DNA of 64,000 bases from JAPKYZ01 sp033763835 (GCA_033763835.1 JANRJS010000032.1:124001-188000); one strand, 5' to 3'; positions 1 through 9,117 are shown, numbered from the stretch's first letter. Translations and numbers: made by a program. Notes: a model not told the origin generated them from the sequence alone.

Positions 1-206
1 CCACCTTGCCTGCCAAGCTCGGACATCATCCCATAACCTCGACCGCCGCGTGGATCTTCGGGTTTGCAGGTTTGAAAAACAATCGTTGACATGGATGAAT
101 CCATGCGAATCGGCTTCCAGGCCACGCCGTTGCGGCGAAACTGGTTGCGTAACGGAGGATTCGTTGGGTTCGCGGCCCGAACCGCCGCTTCAACGGTCGT
201 GCGCGT

Positions 207-839
207 TCATGAATGAGCTCCTTCCTGTGCCGGGGCTAGGTTCGAAACACGAACGGCGAGAAGGCGATCAAAAACGAGCGCGGCGGCCGCATCGCAAAGT
301 TGGTCCAGATCAGGCGCCGCGCGAAGGCCCATGCTGCCCAGTCCATTACATGCGGCCATCAACGCCACCGCCGAAACTGCCGGGATATCGCCGCTTGAAG
401 AGAAACTCTGCGCGACCGGACCCGCGCAGGTCTGGATTTCCTGCCGGCACAACTCGGCCAGCATCCTCTCCAGCGCGGGATTTCGCTGGGCCCGGCGGCT
501 GAATTCGAGGCGCAATGCGATCCAATCCGTCTGCCGGCATTGTTGGGAGAACCAGTCCCTAATTGCCGCTAGCCGCCTCGCCTGGTCTGGGATCCGCTGC
601 AGCTTTCTCAGTACGCTCGCCATATCCCGCCGGCGCTTATCGATGACCGCGAAAGCAAGCTCGTCTTTGTCCTTGAAGTTCGAGTAGAAAGCGCCGCGCG
701 AGAATCCCGCCGCTTCCGTGATCTGCTCGACCGAGGCGAGTTCGAATCCCTCGCGAAGAAACACCTCCTCGGCCGCATCGATGAGCGCCGCGCGGGTAAT
801 CATGCGGCTCTCCTGGCGTGTCAAGCGTCTGTGCCGCAC
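207..839 (-). CDS. TetR-family transcriptional regulator, last gene of the RND efflux operon
   Basis: 210 residues, a normal length for TetR repressors. An N-terminal helix-turn-helix is clear at about residues 30-60 (VEQITEAAGFSRGAFYSNF), followed by a divergent helical ligand-binding domain. It starts at a GTG only 4 nt after the stop of the RND pump gene on the same strand, so it is almost certainly co-transcribed as the last gene of the efflux operon. Inference: it represses this operon and is released by a pump substrate. A regulator at the 3' end gives negative feedback, because its level rises with the pump. A candidate operator is the palindrome at 7072-7085 ahead of the first gene. 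The ligand cannot be read from sequence. Confidence 0.9.
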   Translation of the reverse strand: MRHRRLTRQESRMITRAALIDAAEEVFLREGFELASVEQITEAAGFSRGAFYSNFKDKDELAFAVIDKRRRDMASVLRKLQRIPDQARRLAAIRDWFSQQCRQTDWIALRLEFSRRAQRNPALERMLAELCRQEIQTCAGPVAQSFSSSGDIPAVSAVALMAACNGLGSMGLRAAPDLDQLCDAAAALVFDRLLAVRVSNLAPAQEGAHS

Positions 840-843
840 GATC

Positions 844-3800
844 TCACGCCTCCTGCAACGCCGGGGATGTCATGGGATCGTGCTCCTCGGGGGCCGGATT
901 GCTCCACGAAATCCATTTCAGGTCCCGCACGGCGATCGCGTAGAAAACCGGTACCAGCCCGAGCGTAATGAAAGTCGCGATGCTTAATCCGCCGATCTGG
1001 GCATAGCACAGCGGTTCCCAAAGCGGACCGCCATGACTGGCCAAAGGGAAGAGAGCCAGAACGGTCGCGGCAACGGTGATCATCACGGGGCGCAAACGCT
1101 GGATTCCGGCATCGAGCAGCGCCTGCTCGAGCGGCGCGCCAAGCTCCCGCCGCTCCTCGATGAAATCGAAGAGCACGATGATGTGACTGACGATGACGCC
1201 CACCAGCGAGACAACGCCGAGGAAGGCCATGAAGCCGAAGGGCGCCCCCATCAACCACAACGAGGCGATCGCGCCCGTCATGCCGTAGGGTATGGCGGCG
1301 AAGACCAACAAGGGCTTCACGGCGTGTTTGAACTGGATTACGAGCGCGATGTAGATCAGCAGAACGGATATCGCCAGCACCACGCTCAGCTCGGCGAAGC
1401 CATTCACCTGCTCCTCGTACTCTCCGGCGATCTCCATTCCGACGCCCGGCGCGAGGGTGCTTTTGAACTCTTCCAGCCCGTCCGATGCGGCGGTCAGAAC
1501 TTCCGATGGGAGCCGGCCGGGCGCCGGAAAGCAGGATACCGTCATCGTGCGGAACTGGTTGAAGCGCCGGATGCGCGCGGGTTGGAACTTTTGCTCGACG
1601 GCCGCCACCTGCCGCAGAGGCTGGTGCCGCGCCCCCTGCGATGAGTAGACGTACAAATCCTCCAACCGCGGGAGCGACGCGCGCTCTTCCATCCGCAGGC
1701 GAGCGAGAACCGGCAGTTGCTTGTCCCCTTCACGGAACACGCTCACCGGGAATCCGTCAATCGCCGCCGCCGTGCTCGCCTCCAGATCCCGCGCGGTGAC
1801 TCCGGCCGCGGCGGCGCGGTCCTGATCGAGCGTGAAGACGGTTTGGAAGCTGTCCACACCCCAGTCGTCACGAATCCGCAAGGCGAAGGGAACTTCCCGA
1901 AGGACCGCTTTCAATCGTTCCGCTTCCGCCCGCAGGGTTGGGATATCGTCGCCCATGAGACGGATCTGAACCGGTATGCCGATCGGCTTCCCCGTCTCCA
2001 GTTGGCGCATGTCGACGCGCGCCTCGGGTACCCCGGCCGAGAGGGCCTCTTGGAGCGGTGCCACCAAGTGGTTGGTGTCGTGTTTATCGCCAACCTCAAT
2101 GACGACCTGGGCATAGTTGGGTTGGGGAGATTCGGGAGCCGCGGAGAGCCAGAAGCGAGGTCCGCCGCCCCCAACGAACGTGGTCAGGGACTTCAGCACG
2201 CCCTCGCGCTTCTCGTGCCCCCGCCCGTACTCGTCCGCCACTTCACGGATGATCCGTTCCGCCTTTCGGCTAGCTTGCGCCGTCGCCTCGAGAGGAGCGT
2301 CCTCGGGCAGCCAAATGTCGACGTAGGACAGGTACTGGAGATCTTTCGGAAAGAACTGCTGCGGCAAATGGCGGAAGCAGACGAATCCCACGGCCAGAAC
2401 GCCCAGCGATCCCAGCGCGCAGAGCTTCCGGTGAGCGATGGCCCACGAACCGATCTTCCAGTACCACTTGCCGTATCCAGCCGAACGCTGCCGTTCGATG
2501 GGGATCTCCGCCTTGGGCTTTAGCAAGTAGCGGCTGATCAAGGGCACAAAGGTCATGGCGACAATCTGCGCGGCAATCAGCGAACACGTGATCACCACGG
2601 GCAAGCTGTACATGAACTTGCCGGTATCGCCGGTCAACATCAGGAACGGCAGATAGGCGACGATGTTGGTGAGCGTAGCGTAAAGCATCGTCGTGAAAAG
2701 CTTGGTCGGACCGAGCCACGCGGCTAGAGACTTCTTGTGTCCTTGACCCATCGCGCGCTCGATCGCATCGCCGGAGACCACCGGTACGTCCACCAGAAGT
2801 CCCAGCGCGATGATCAATGAAGCGATGGACACCTGCTGCAAGTCGATACCCAGGACGTACATCATCCCGAAGGTCAGGGCCAGCGTGATCGGTATGGCGA
2901 GCGCCATCAGAATCGCGGAACGCCAGCTCCAGAACCCTAGCCAGGAGACCACCACCACCAGCAAAATCGCTTCCCAGAGACTGGACATAAACAGGTCGAT
3001 ATTCTCCGTCACCTGCCGCGGCTGATCCGACGTTCGTGCCATCACCAGGTCGCCGGGCAATTGACGCTTGACCTGTTCCAACCTGGAGTCGACCAGCTTG
3101 CCGAATTCGCCGATCTGCTCTCCCTTGCGCATCTGAACGGACAGCGTGATAGCGCGTGTCGACAGCCAGCCTCCTCCTTCGGCCCGCCGCGTGTATTGAT
3201 TCAGATAACGCGCCGGACTTTCGTATTCGCGATGAACTTCGGCGACGTCCCGAAGATAGACCGGCGCGCCGCCAGAGGCGGTCCCAACCGCTACGTTGCC
3301 GATTTCCTCCACCGAGCGAAACTCGCCCGCCGGAATGATCGCAATGTTCCTTCCCCCGGCGTTGACGTCCCCGCCCGACGCCGTGATGTTCCGGGATCGT
3401 AATGCGGACAGGAAGGCCACTGGCGATAGCCCATAGGCAGCTAGCCGGTTCTGCGAAAACGTAAGATAGACGCGTTCCTCCAGAACGCCAACCCGTTCAA
3501 CCTTGCTGACTAAGGGGATGAGCTTTAACTGGCGCTCGATGAGATCCGTGAAATTGTCCATTTCCCGGTGGCTGTATTTATCCCCGGCCGCGGAAGCAAG
3601 TAGCCGCCCGGTATCCTCTGGGTCGCGCACGATGACTGGCGCCCAGAGGTCGGGATGAACCTGGTCGCTCCGGAGGTTCTCCTCCGTAAACCGCCGCAAT
3701 TCTTTCTGGAGAGCCTCGTCGGAGCGTCCGGTCGAGAAATCCAGCGCGAGGAAGCCCGAACCCTGGAGGATCTCGCTCGGTTGCCCGATATTCCGGTTCG

Positions 3801-4446
3801 CCCAGGTTACGCGCAGCGTTTCCGCGGCTCTGCGGAGCGGCCGGGGATCCATGCCGGCGGGATAGGCGAACACTACCGCCGCTCGATCCTGCTTCGGATC
3901 GCGCCGCGCGGCCTCGATCGCTTCGCGAATTGCGCGCGCGCGCGTTTCGATCTCGTCCGGACCCACCCGCGGCGAGGCCACCGTCAACATGAGCGCCGCG
4001 GTGTCTCCGAAATCCTTGATGAAGAAGATCGGGCCGGAACCCTCCGGCAGATCCTGAATGGCGTCCAGCTTGCCCTTCAGGTCATCGAACTCCTTCATCA
4101 CGTCGAACTGGCCCTTTTCCTGGACCTCGGCGTACACGACCGAAAGTCCGTTGCGGGAAATCGATTTGATCTCATCGATGCGCGCATTCAACCCCACTTG
4201 CCGTTCGATCTTTTTGGTGATCAGCTGCTCCACGCGGGCGGCCTCGACTCCCGGCCAGGGCGTCACAATCATGCTTTGGCGCACCTGAATATCGGGATCT
4301 TTGCGTTGCGGCATCTTCAGGTAGCCGAACACGCCCCATGCGACAACCGCAGCCAGGCCGACAAACGCGACCTGCGGGTGATTGATCACGTATCGCGCGC
4401 TGGAACGGCTGCGGGCGATGAGTTGCTGGTCTGAAATGTGTGCCAT
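844..4446 (-). CDS. RND-family efflux pump, inner-membrane permease
   Basis: 1200 residues, resembling AcrB/MexB/CzcA-type RND transporters: an N-terminal membrane segment at about 30-50, two large periplasmic loops, and TM blocks around 480-650 and 1030-1180. It exports small molecules using the proton gradient as part of a tripartite complex with the adaptor and channel encoded upstream. It is longer than usual (about 1020-1070) because of extra sequence at roughly residues 170-290 of the first periplasmic loop. In TM4 the usual Asp-Asp pair of the proton relay reads LVDVPVVSGDAIE, so the second Asp is Val554 (Asp553 is kept). Pfam ACR_tran-type similarity is strong throughout and the frame is open. 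Substrate class is unknown; the sequence looks closer to the HAE/CzcA-like branch than to protein-exporting RNDs. Confidence 0.93.
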   Translation of the reverse strand: MAHISDQQLIARSRSSARYVINHPQVAFVGLAAVVAWGVFGYLKMPQRKDPDIQVRQSMIVTPWPGVEAARVEQLITKKIERQVGLNARIDEIKSISRNGLSVVYAEVQEKGQFDVMKEFDDLKGKLDAIQDLPEGSGPIFFIKDFGDTAALMLTVASPRVGPDEIETRARAIREAIEAARRDPKQDRAAVVFAYPAGMDPRPLRRAAETLRVTWANRNIGQPSEILQGSGFLALDFSTGRSDEALQKELRRFTEENLRSDQVHPDLWAPVIVRDPEDTGRLLASAAGDKYSHREMDNFTDLIERQLKLIPLVSKVERVGVLEERVYLTFSQNRLAAYGLSPVAFLSALRSRNITASGGDVNAGGRNIAIIPAGEFRSVEEIGNVAVGTASGGAPVYLRDVAEVHREYESPARYLNQYTRRAEGGGWLSTRAITLSVQMRKGEQIGEFGKLVDSRLEQVKRQLPGDLVMARTSDQPRQVTENIDLFMSSLWEAILLVVVVSWLGFWSWRSAILMALAIPITLALTFGMMYVLGIDLQQVSIASLIIALGLLVDVPVVSGDAIERAMGQGHKKSLAAWLGPTKLFTTMLYATLTNIVAYLPFLMLTGDTGKFMYSLPVVITCSLIAAQIVAMTFVPLISRYLLKPKAEIPIERQRSAGYGKWYWKIGSWAIAHRKLCALGSLGVLAVGFVCFRHLPQQFFPKDLQYLSYVDIWLPEDAPLEATAQASRKAERIIREVADEYGRGHEKREGVLKSLTTFVGGGGPRFWLSAAPESPQPNYAQVVIEVGDKHDTNHLVAPLQEALSAGVPEARVDMRQLETGKPIGIPVQIRLMGDDIPTLRAEAERLKAVLREVPFALRIRDDWGVDSFQTVFTLDQDRAAAAGVTARDLEASTAAAIDGFPVSVFREGDKQLPVLARLRMEERASLPRLEDLYVYSSQGARHQPLRQVAAVEQKFQPARIRRFNQFRTMTVSCFPAPGRLPSEVLTAASDGLEEFKSTLAPGVGMEIAGEYEEQVNGFAELSVVLAISVLLIYIALVIQFKHAVKPLLVFAAIPYGMTGAIASLWLMGAPFGFMAFLGVVSLVGVIVSHIIVLFDFIEERRELGAPLEQALLDAGIQRLRPVMITVAATVLALFPLASHGGPLWEPLCYAQIGGLSIATFITLGLVPVFYAIAVRDLKWISWSNPAPEEHDPMTSPALQEA

Positions 4447-4455
4447 GTTGTCCTC

Positions 4456-5658
4456 CTACTGCACAACGCGGATGGCCGCGCCATCCACCAAATTCTGTCT
4501 GCCGCCCGTCACCACTCGCTCGCCCGGGTTGAGGCCGGCGGCCACCACGACGCGAGAACCGGCGAACTGCCCGAGGCGGACGCTTCGAAGCCTTGCGACG
4601 GCTTGGCCCGGCCCGCCTTCCATGACGAAAACCGCGGCGGCATTAGGATCGGAAGGCGATCGCAGCAAAGCGGCCGCGGGGACGGCGGGCAGCGGAGCGG
4701 ACCCGGAATTGTCGGGAACTGAAACCTTGCCCATCATGCCGACGCGTAGTTGCCGCTTTTCGTTAGGAATCGCAACCTCAACCCGAAAAAGACGGGTTGC
4801 GGGATCGGCTGCCGCGCCGATCTGGCGGATGCGGCCTTGCAGCGGGAGATCGGGCAGCGCGTCAATGTGGACCGCGATAGGAGCGCCGAGCTTCAGTCCA
4901 ACCAACAGCGTGTCGGGAACACCGAACGCCATACGAACGGTGGTTAAATCCCCCAATCGGAAAACCGGTGTGCCGCGCCCGACAAGGCTGCCCGGTTCCA
5001 CCTTTTTCTCCAGCACGACCGCGGGCATCGGAGCCACCAGCGCCGTATCGGCGAACGTGATGCCGGCCAATCGCTCTTGCGCTTTCGCGCTTTCGACGGA
5101 ATTGCGCAAAGCCTCAACGTTCTTCCGGGCTGCCTCCACCTGCGCGCGGGTGGAATCCAGTTGTGCGCGTGCGGCGTCATAGTCCGGTTTCGTTAGAGCT
5201 TTCTCTTTATAGAGGGCCTCGGCGCGGTCTGCGTCCAGCGAAGCCTTTTTATGGATCGCCTCGACTTGCGACAGTTGCCACGCCGCGGCGTTGAGCCCCT
5301 CGGCGGCTTGTAGCGCCTGCGCGCGGGAAACATCTAGGCTGGCGCGGTAATCGCTTTGGCGAACACGCGCCAGGACGGACCCTTTGGCCACGAAGTCGCC
5401 TTCCTGCAACTTGCGGCCGCCGACCTGGAGGAGCGAATCGACATAGCCGTCCACTTTAAACGCCATCTCGACCGTCGTGTCCGGTTCGATCGTCGCCGAG
5501 TACTCCGTGGTGTTTTTCACGGCGACTTCTTCGACGGACGCCGTCTGGACGGGCACCGGAGCGACTCTTGTCGATTCGGCTTTTCCCTGTCCGCAACCGC
5601 TCATGACCAGAAGGCCCGCGGCGATAACTACAGCGGTAATTTGAGTATGCATTTTCAT
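4456..5658 (-). CDS. RND efflux periplasmic adaptor (membrane fusion protein), lipoprotein
   Basis: About 400 residues. The start chosen is the ATG at 5658, which overlaps the upstream channel gene's TGA (ATGA) and follows a GGGAGAGG purine run; a second ATG lies two codons on. An in-frame start at 5700 would add 14 residues before the signal peptide and is less likely. The N-terminus is a lipoprotein signal with a lipobox ending LVMSGC, so the protein should be anchored in the inner membrane facing the periplasm. A lipoyl half-motif, an alpha-helical hairpin (about residues 95-190, rich in Ala and charged residues), a second lipoyl half and beta-barrel/membrane-proximal domains follow in the usual HlyD/AcrA order. 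It links the pump to the TolC-like channel. Confidence 0.92.
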   Translation of the reverse strand: MKMHTQITAVVIAAGLLVMSGCGQGKAESTRVAPVPVQTASVEEVAVKNTTEYSATIEPDTTVEMAFKVDGYVDSLLQVGGRKLQEGDFVAKGSVLARVRQSDYRASLDVSRAQALQAAEGLNAAAWQLSQVEAIHKKASLDADRAEALYKEKALTKPDYDAARAQLDSTRAQVEAARKNVEALRNSVESAKAQERLAGITFADTALVAPMPAVVLEKKVEPGSLVGRGTPVFRLGDLTTVRMAFGVPDTLLVGLKLGAPIAVHIDALPDLPLQGRIRQIGAAADPATRLFRVEVAIPNEKRQLRVGMMGKVSVPDNSGSAPLPAVPAAALLRSPSDPNAAAVFVMEGGPGQAVARLRSVRLGQFAGSRVVVAAGLNPGERVVTGGRQNLVDGAAIRVVQ

Positions 5659-7031
5659 TCCTCTCCCATCACTCGTTTCAATTCGGCCCTCGCGGACCAA
5701 TAGGAAGCCAGCGCGCGGCGCTGCTCGTCGTCGGCCTCCGCCAGAAGCGTTTGCGACTGCAAAACATCCTTCAGCAGCGCCGCCTCTCGGGTGAATGCCG
5801 ATTGCCGCTCGCGAAGGCCCTCACGGGCTGCCGTTAGCGCCAGCCCGCTCACCTTGACTCGTTGTGCGGCCACCTCGAATTGCCGCGCCGCTTGAGCGGC
5901 TTCCACCCGGATCCGGCGATCGAGCGCTTCTTCCGCCAGACGCGCCTGCGAGGCCGTATGGCGCTTGGCGTTCATCTCCCGTTTCTTGCGGCCCCAGTCG
6001 AAAACCTCCCACTCGAGCGCTACGCCGGCGCTTAGCACGTTTTGCGGCAGAGCGTTCCGGAAGTTGAAAGCAGAGCCATACGTCAAGGCAAGACTGACGT
6101 CGGGAATATACTCGGCCCGTTTGATTCGCACATCCAAATCGGCCTGGCGCACGCGCAGGTTGGCCTGCTGCACTTCCGGCCGACGGGCGAGTGCCGTCTG
6201 GATCGCCTGTTCCGGCTCGATCCAGTCGGCGAGAATCTGATCGACGCCGCCCGTTCTAAACGGCGTATTCACGGGACGCCCGAGGAGTTCGTTGAGCGCC
6301 TCCATTTGTGTAGCGATTGGACGGCGGAGCTTGAGCGCCTCGAACTCGACTCTGGCGGCGTCGGCCTCGGCTTTCAGCTGTTGGCTCGCCAGAACCGTGT
6401 CCAGCCGAAGGCCGACTTTAGCGAGCCGCACCGTCTCTTGATAAAGCGGCAGGGATTTCTCCACGCTCTCGAGGGCGCTCTGCGTTTCGAGCAGCCGGTA
6501 GTATGCCTTGCGCACCTGTTCCGCGAGGGCGGCACGGCGTTCCGCCAGCTTGGCCGCTTCGATTTGACGTTCCAGCCTAAGCGATTCAACTCCAAGGCCC
6601 AAGCGGTACTGTTGCGACAGCGGCTGAAGAATCTGTCCAAACACGAACGCGCTTGGCCGTCGTGGCGTTTCAACTTTGGTGTCTCGCGACGGTATCGGCC
6701 CGGTTTCGGGATAAGTGCCGAATACGCCTTCCGAGAAGGTGACCGAGGGCTTGGTAAGCAATTGTCCGCCGAGCGCATTCCAGCGAATCGCGGGAAGGCG
6801 ACGCGTGCGAAACGCCGCCAGGTTGTCTCCCGCTTTCTCTACGTCGAGCTCTGCCGTTCGTAGAGAAGGATTGTGCTGGAGTGCGTACTGGACCGCTTGC
6901 TCTACAGTGAGCGTTTCAGGTGAAGGCGTTGGTTCCTGAGCTCGCGCAATCAGCCCGATCGATCCGAGAATCAGCGCCCAGTGGACTGTTCGAGTTCGAG
7001 TGTGTCGTTGCATCCTGAGGCCATCGTGCAT
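5655..7031 (-). CDS. TolC-like outer-membrane efflux channel
   Basis: 458 residues. It has a signal peptide ending near ARAQ, then two repeats typical of the outer membrane efflux protein family: long alpha-helical segments such as VEQAVQYALQHNPSLRTAEL, followed by a related second half beginning near IQTALARRPEVQQANLRV. It forms the trimeric outer-membrane duct of the pump. It is first in the operon; channel-first order is less common than adaptor-first. The ATG at 7031 is the longest start, but the ATG at 7013 (MQRHTRTR) gives a more typical signal peptide and may be the real one. The stop overlaps the adaptor start by 4 bases, implying translational coupling. Confidence 0.92.
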   Translation of the reverse strand: MHDGLRMQRHTRTRTVHWALILGSIGLIARAQEPTPSPETLTVEQAVQYALQHNPSLRTAELDVEKAGDNLAAFRTRRLPAIRWNALGGQLLTKPSVTFSEGVFGTYPETGPIPSRDTKVETPRRPSAFVFGQILQPLSQQYRLGLGVESLRLERQIEAAKLAERRAALAEQVRKAYYRLLETQSALESVEKSLPLYQETVRLAKVGLRLDTVLASQQLKAEADAARVEFEALKLRRPIATQMEALNELLGRPVNTPFRTGGVDQILADWIEPEQAIQTALARRPEVQQANLRVRQADLDVRIKRAEYIPDVSLALTYGSAFNFRNALPQNVLSAGVALEWEVFDWGRKKREMNAKRHTASQARLAEEALDRRIRVEAAQAARQFEVAAQRVKVSGLALTAAREGLRERQSAFTREAALLKDVLQSQTLLAEADDEQRRALASYWSARAELKRVMGEE

Positions 7032-7071
7032 CCACGGATGGACCCAAATGCAGTTATGTACCGTAATGCGC

Positions 7072-7085
7072 CCGTAAGCTTACGG
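7072..7085. promoter_or_regulatory. 14-bp perfect palindrome upstream of the efflux operon, candidate TetR operator
   Basis: CCGTAAGCTTACGG is a perfect inverted repeat. It lies 41 bp upstream of the 7031 start of the channel gene and overlaps the stop codon of the neighbouring TolB/TPR gene. A further half-site, TTACGGT, follows towards the operon. Position and symmetry fit a TetR operator; no other obvious promoter space exists, since the two genes are only 48 bp apart. It has no T-tract, so it is not a good terminator. Confidence 0.4.
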
Positions 7086-8852
7086 CCGGCTTGAGAGAAG
7101 AAGATTTAGCTTTTTCAGGAGCTTGGGGAAACGGCTGTCTTTCCGAAGCGGGTCGAAAAAAGGCTCGACGGCCAGGAGGTTGATGAAATTGGTCCGATGA
7201 TCGATGGCTTCCGAAAGCAGCCGAAACGCCGAGTCGAGATCATTCATCGCGATCGTCGCCAAAGCCTCGCCCAGCGGCGTGACGAACATTGTCTGCGCCG
7301 AGCGCCGGAGTGTCTCCACGCACTCCGCGGCGGCCTGCCGTCTGCCGAGCCGGATGTGGGCTGCGGCAAGCACACCCAGATCCAAAGGCGCCGTAGAAGC
7401 GGAGAGCCTTTGCACAACGCTCTCGTAATCCTCTTGCCCGAAGTGCATCAACCCCTCGTAGAATCGCGCTTCCGGGTAATCCCGGTCCAGTTCGAAGGCC
7501 CGCTGGAGATGCTCCCCGGCCAGGCGGTAGTCATCTTTGAGATAGGTGAGGTAAGCCATCCGCGCGCAGTCGCTAGCCGAGAGAGGATCCAATTCCAGGG
7601 AGCGGCGGAGCGAAGATTCGGCCTCATCCACGTGTCCCTGGCAAAGCAGCGTCATGCCGCGGTACACGTGAGCGGTGGCGTGTGCAGGCTGGAGCTTGAG
7701 GGCGCGGTCGTAAAGCTTCTCCGCTTCCTTCCAGCGGTACTCGAACCACGAACGGAATCCACCCAACACGGTGCAGGTCTCGGCCGAGTCTGGATCCAGC
7801 GCGTAACCGCGCTCGGCGAACTCTTTGGTCTCCGCGTAAACGTCGCGCCCGGACACCGCTCCAAAAATACACATCAGGCCGTTCGCGGAGGCGATGCCGC
7901 TGTACGCGGGGGCGTAGGTAGGGAACAGCGCGATCAGTTCTCGAAGTTGCCGCACAGCCGCTCGCAGCGCCTCGGGAGTCTGTTGATGAATCAGGAAGCG
8001 GGCGCTGAGATACCGGGTGTAGGCATCGAGATTAGGACGCGCCGGCGCACGTGCTGGGGCATGGACGCGAAGCAAATCGGCGATCGCCCCCGCGATCTCT
8101 TCCTGAACGGCGAAGATATCCTTCAATTCACGCCGGAATGTCTTCGACCAGAGGTGATAACCGGAGGCCGTTTCAATCGCCTGGGCGGTGATGCGCAATT
8201 GCTCACCCGCCTTCCGTACACTGCCTTCAATGACGAGATCCGCGCCGAGCCGCTGTCCTACTTCTCGGATATCGATCGCGGCGCCTTTAAACTGAAACGC
8301 GGACGTGCGCGCGATCACGTCGAGCCCCGATATTTGCGTGAGTGAGTTCAAGATTTCTTCGGTGATCCCGTCGCAGAAAAACTCCTGTTCCGGCTCCGGA
8401 CTCATATTGATAAAGGGCAACACGGCAATCGAAGAATTGCGTGCTGGGGGAGGATCGGCCACCGGCTCCGGACTCGGCTGCGCAGACCGCCGGCGAAAGA
8501 TCGGAACATAACTTCCCGGGCGCAACGTAATCAGAACAGGATCGTTCGCCGTCTCGTAGTAGGCTTTCAACTTCGCTCTCAGACGGCGCGCTTCCACTCG
8601 CACAATCGCATCGACATTCGGGTCGTAATCGGCGCTGCGGTCGAAGACCTCCATCGCGATGGAGAATTCCTTAAGGCTGGCCGGATCTCGATCCAGAGTC
8701 CGATCGACGATATGCGTCAAAAAGCGGCAAAGCCGAGCGGAGGATACAAACCCCGGGCTACTCAAGATGCGGGCGACTTGGTCGCGCACCGCCGTATCCG
8801 GGACGCGTTCCGGCGGACTATCGGTGGATGCTGCTGGCGCGGACGGAGGCAT
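7080..8852 (-). CDS. TolB-like / tetratricopeptide-repeat protein with Solibacter-type N-terminal domain
   Basis: 590 residues. Residues about 20-120 form a conserved N-terminal module (RVEARRLRAKLKAYYE, then a GSYVP motif) that is abundant in Solibacter-like Acidobacteria next to TolB/TPR regions; it resembles the DNA-binding-like head of CadC-type proteins but its function is not established. Residues about 138-262 match the TolB-like N-terminal domain seen in adenylate-cyclase-type regulators (SSIAVLPFINMSPEPE, then GADLVIEGSVRK). The rest, about 270-590, is a run of TPR helices (e.g. LDPDSAETCTVLGGF). No transmembrane segment is evident. It is divergent from the kdp operon with a 186-bp intergenic region. 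Role: probably signalling or scaffolding; this is inference. Confidence 0.8.
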   Translation of the reverse strand: MPPSAPAASTDSPPERVPDTAVRDQVARILSSPGFVSSARLCRFLTHIVDRTLDRDPASLKEFSIAMEVFDRSADYDPNVDAIVRVEARRLRAKLKAYYETANDPVLITLRPGSYVPIFRRRSAQPSPEPVADPPPARNSSIAVLPFINMSPEPEQEFFCDGITEEILNSLTQISGLDVIARTSAFQFKGAAIDIREVGQRLGADLVIEGSVRKAGEQLRITAQAIETASGYHLWSKTFRRELKDIFAVQEEIAGAIADLLRVHAPARAPARPNLDAYTRYLSARFLIHQQTPEALRAAVRQLRELIALFPTYAPAYSGIASANGLMCIFGAVSGRDVYAETKEFAERGYALDPDSAETCTVLGGFRSWFEYRWKEAEKLYDRALKLQPAHATAHVYRGMTLLCQGHVDEAESSLRRSLELDPLSASDCARMAYLTYLKDDYRLAGEHLQRAFELDRDYPEARFYEGLMHFGQEDYESVVQRLSASTAPLDLGVLAAAHIRLGRRQAAAECVETLRRSAQTMFVTPLGEALATIAMNDLDSAFRLLSEAIDHRTNFINLLAVEPFFDPLRKDSRFPKLLKKLNLLLSSRP

Positions 8853-8964
8853 CGACGGACCCAGCTACGTGCAACGCTCAGTGTACTGCAAGGCGCTCTT
8901 CATCGGGCACTAGACTTCTCAGAGTGACCCCGACTTCTTCCAATGGCTGTATACCCGGCCGTAC

Positions 8965-9015
8965 CTTAACGAAATCTTTACACCGGCGAACCCAGCCTTT
9001 ACACGATCTTTACGC
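8965..9015 (+). promoter_or_regulatory. Phased CTTTACAC direct repeats, candidate KdpE operator
   Basis: Related octamers occur at 8965 (CTTAACGA), 8976 (CTTTACAC), 8997 (CTTTACAC) and 9008 (CTTTACGC), with steps of 11, 21 and 11 bp, about one or two helical turns. Tandem half-sites at 11-bp phasing are how OmpR/PhoB-family regulators such as KdpE bind, and E. coli KdpE recognises a T-rich site containing TTTACA. The last repeat ends 9 bp before a TAGCCT -10-like hexamer, the spacing expected if the activator replaces the -35 contact. KdpE is encoded at the end of this operon. Confidence 0.6.
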
Positions 9016-9024
9016 GTCTCCCGA

Positions 9025-9030
9025 TAGCCT
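9025..9030 (+). promoter_or_regulatory. -10-like hexamer of the kdp operon
   Basis: TAGCCT lies directly downstream of the repeat array and 8 nt before the ATG of the 25-residue leader ORF. No Shine-Dalgarno sequence is present, so the transcript may begin at or very near that ATG. Confidence 0.35.
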
Positions 9031-9038
9031 CGGGACTG

Positions 9039-9116
9039 ATGGACGTAATCTGCACTCTGCTGGTCGCCGCCTTCTTTGGCGGTTCGTGGAAGCTCCTAGA
9101 GAGGATGGCTCGCTAA
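9039..9116 (+). CDS. 25-residue putative membrane peptide leading the kdp operon
   Basis: A short ORF (begins MDVICTLLVAAFF, ends ERMAR) with one hydrophobic stretch at about residues 3-15 and a basic C-terminus, giving a single-span, positively charged-inside pattern. It ends one base before the kdpF start. Its position before kdpF, its hydrophobic-then-basic layout and the tight spacing argue that it is translated. I recall similar tiny ORFs ahead of kdpF in other phyla but cannot check. It could be an accessory Kdp peptide, a translational coupler for kdpF, or a leader peptide. Confidence 0.5.
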   Translation: MDVICTLLVAAFFGGSWKLLERMAR

Positions 9117-9117
9117 G

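Noticed and set aside
91..216. 41-codon plus-strand ORF at the left edge (begins MDESMRIGFQA)
   Set aside because: No ribosome site or family recognised, and it runs into the TetR gene stop on the other strand. The first 206 bp hold no supported gene.
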